Shown here: one piece after another, positions 41,425 to 42,863 of the stretch | How positions within the stretch are numbered: position 1 is the first letter of the stretch | How the letters are laid out: each line of letters begins with the position of its first letter | NCBI GenBank assembly: GCA_903900025.1 | Contig: CAIULN010000018.1 | Location: forward strand, 1-42,863 | Source: an uncultured Methanomicrobiales archaeon | GTDB lineage: Archaea > Halobacteriota > Methanomicrobia > Methanomicrobiales > Methanospirillaceae | DNA length: 42,863 nt | Direction of reading: 5' to 3' | Made by a program: the position numbers and the translations under genes | The notes under the pieces: generated by a model | What the model saw: only the letters and a program-made list of their open reading frames with translations | What the model was told of the DNA's origin: nothing | Database searches by the model: none

Positions 41425-42210
41425 ATGACCGGACCGGTCGATGCGCCCGCACGGATCGTAGCATACTTAAAATCGCTCGGTATGACAAAATATGAAGCCC
41501 TTGTGTACATTGCACTCCTGCGTGTGAACGGTGCAACAGCAACCGAGATCCACGAGATCTCGGGTGTGCCGCGCGCATCGGTGTACCCGGTGCTGGACCA
41601 GCTCAAGGAAAAGGAACTGGTGACGGTCTCCCAGGCAACGCCGAAACGGTTTGCTGCTCTCCCGCCGGAAGAAGGGATCGGCAACCTGCTCTCCCGTATC
41701 GAGAGGGAGGCAGCACAGGCGCAGGAAGCCCTTGTAACCATCTACCGGGAACAGTTGAACACCGAACGGGGAGAGCAGGAACTTATCTGGAATGTGTACG
41801 GGATCACTGCCGTCCAGAAAAAGCTTGCCGATCTTCTCACCCATGCCCGGCACAGGATCCGTCTTATGGCACACCCCCGGATCTTATCTGACGATATCAA
41901 AAAGGTCCTGGGTCAGAAGGCCCAGCATGTACCTCTCGATATTGTCACCCAGCACTGGGACGGGGAAATTTCCGCTCTCATGCAGGTGTACGTGATAAAG
42001 TCACCAGACATACCCAGAGAGTTGGACGGGGGGAAAGACCTGATGGCGGGCGGCATCTTCATCATCGATGATCGTAGGGTGATGGTGGTGATGGGATCCG
42101 GAGAGGAGGATTCGGTGGCCCTCTATTCGGAATCAGCCGGTTTTGTCAGGTTCTTTACCAGATATTATAACTTCATTATCGAATGGGCAAAAAAACCGAA
42201 TTCCGGTTGA
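41425..42210 (+). CDS. TrmB-family transcriptional regulator
   Basis: Sugar-responsive-type archaeal regulator, 261 residues. An N-terminal winged helix (about 10-80) has LKSLGMTKYEALVYIALLR, ATEIHEISGVPRASVYPVL and LVTVSQATPKRF. A coiled linker (REAAQAQEALVTIY) follows. The C-terminal half resembles the phospholipase-D-like TrmB ligand domain (VYGITAVQKKLADLL, FIIDDRRVMVVM). It is divergent from the CARDB/pgi operon, so it may tie surface-protein and sugar-phosphate genes to a metabolite. Confidence 0.93.
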   Translation: MTGPVDAPARIVAYLKSLGMTKYEALVYIALLRVNGATATEIHEISGVPRASVYPVLDQLKEKELVTVSQATPKRFAALPPEEGIGNLLSRIEREAAQAQEALVTIYREQLNTERGEQELIWNVYGITAVQKKLADLLTHARHRIRLMAHPRILSDDIKKVLGQKAQHVPLDIVTQHWDGEISALMQVYVIKSPDIPRELDGGKDLMAGGIFIIDDRRVMVVMGSGEEDSVALYSESAGFVRFFTRYYNFIIEWAKKPNSG

Positions 42211-42215
42211 TTGGA

Positions 42216-42863
42216 TCAGTAATTCCGGATTTCCGTCATGTCAGAGACGTCCATCAGCCCTTTCATTGAATGGGTCTCCACCCACCGCCCGCCTTCCCTG
42301 ATGGCGGCAACGGCATTCGTGCCGCCGACCGCGGCAATCGCGATGAACTGCGGACTGACGGGGACACCCAGCAGCGAGACATTTGGCATCCCAACCTCGA
42401 GAACCCCGATGAAACTGCTGTCGGTGAGGTCATCAAGGACTTCGCCGACAAGGGGCTCTGCCTCCATGTGGAACTCACGGATGTTTGCAAGGATGGTTCC
42501 GCTGCCGCGGCGCATCACATTCGTGACCGACGTGAGGCGCAGGGAGTTGAGCACCTGCAGGGGATCGATGGTCGTGTATTCGTACAGGATCATATGAGTG
42601 AACCGGATCGGTGTCCGGTTCTCGATCTCCACCAGCCCGCCGCCGATCGGGTTGATCGGGACACCGTGCCGGATGAGCAACCCGTCAAACGTGACACTGC
42701 AGACAGTACAGATCCCGGTCTGCCCTTTCGGTACAACAAAGGAATCCATCTTCTCTCCGGATGAGAGAAATTTTACCAGCCCGCTTGCCGCGACCCGCGT
42801 CTTGTAGGCGTCTTTTAATATGCCGATGGCAAACTCCAGGTCCTCGTTTTTGACCAAAGAGAG
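42216..42863 (-). CDS. NrpR-like DUF128 protein, C-terminal part (cut by window edge)
   Basis: The frame is open through the right edge, so the N-terminus lies outside. The visible 215 residues match a DUF128 domain, the 2-oxoglutarate-responsive module of the nitrogen regulator NrpR: KDAYKTRVAASGLVKFL, GQTGICTVCSVTFDGLLIRHG, PINPIGGGLVEI and FIAIAAVGGTNAVAAI. NrpR has a winged helix and one or two DUF128 units, and this would be the last. It is convergent with the TrmB gene, five bases apart. The assignment to NrpR itself depends on the missing N-terminus. Confidence 0.85.
   Translation of the reverse strand, partial: LSLVKNEDLEFAIGILKDAYKTRVAASGLVKFLSSGEKMDSFVVPKGQTGICTVCSVTFDGLLIRHGVPINPIGGGLVEIENRTPIRFTHMILYEYTTIDPLQVLNSLRLTSVTNVMRRGSGTILANIREFHMEAEPLVGEVLDDLTDSSFIGVLEVGMPNVSLLGVPVSPQFIAIAAVGGTNAVAAIREGGRWVETHSMKGLMDVSDMTEIRNY

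Noticed and set aside
1-42863. CRISPR arrays, insertion sequences, integrases or att sites
   Set aside because: No regularly spaced repeats, transposase-like or integrase-like proteins, or tRNA-end duplications were found on either strand.

Overview
The window reads as a piece of the chromosome of a methanogenic archaeon, most probably a hydrogenotrophic member of the Methanomicrobiales (Methanoregula-like). The evidence is TFB, aIF5B, the ribosomal proteins S6e and S8e, SRP19, Gar1, RIO2 kinase, a DUF460 protein, cupin-type phosphoglucose isomerase, beta-RFAP synthase (methanopterin pathway) and an NrpR-type DUF128 protein. Start sites often follow TATA-like boxes, and the tRNA genes do not encode CCA. 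The lineage is inferred from gene content and style, not from a database search.

Layout. 1-1.3 kb: N-terminal half of a P-type cation ATPase, cut by the left edge. 1.6-3.0 kb: rubrerythrin and two small proteins. 3.1-5.7 kb: a lone Eco57I/TaqI-like DNA methyltransferase with a broken catalytic motif. 6.0-7.4 kb: a possibly frameshifted hypothetical gene and a nitroreductase. 7.4-14 kb: a chorismate-lyase-like/beta-RFAP synthase fusion, an MJ0301-like metallo-beta-lactamase protein, and an ABC exporter whose first permease carries a PrsW-like intramembrane protease domain. 14-19.2 kb: a cell-surface cluster with a lipoprotein, an RDD protein, a SemiSWEET, a PKD-repeat protein, two tandem WxL-like secreted paralogues and a DUF916/DUF3324-like anchored protein. 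19.2-19.8 kb: gene debris.

20.8-28.1 kb is a housekeeping block: tRNA-His, infB, rps6e, rps8e, hypB, srp19, a PHP hydrolase, gar1 and tfb. 28.1-32.1 kb is accessory: a PEGA-domain surface protein, two tRNA-Ala genes, a possible small RNA, a membrane-anchored TIR protein and a proline-rich protein. 32.2-42.8 kb holds the overlapping rio2-DUF460-thiL operon, a TtuA/NcsA-like tRNA thiolase with an altered PP-loop, a two-RCK potassium channel, nadE, pgi, a CARDB-like surface protein, its divergent TrmB regulator and an NrpR-like protein cut by the right edge.

The best candidate for an undescribed system is the 15.7-19.2 kb surface locus. Two small secreted proteins have the sequence layout of Gram-positive WxL domains. 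They sit beside a membrane-anchored protein laid out like the DUF916-DUF3324 partner of WxL proteins, and beside a PKD protein that shares their N-terminal motif. Other points of interest are the permease-PrsW fusion, the methyltransferase with GAPPA in place of NPPY, the chorismate-lyase/RFAP-synthase fusion, and a small domain shared by a lipoprotein and a TIR protein 16 kb apart.
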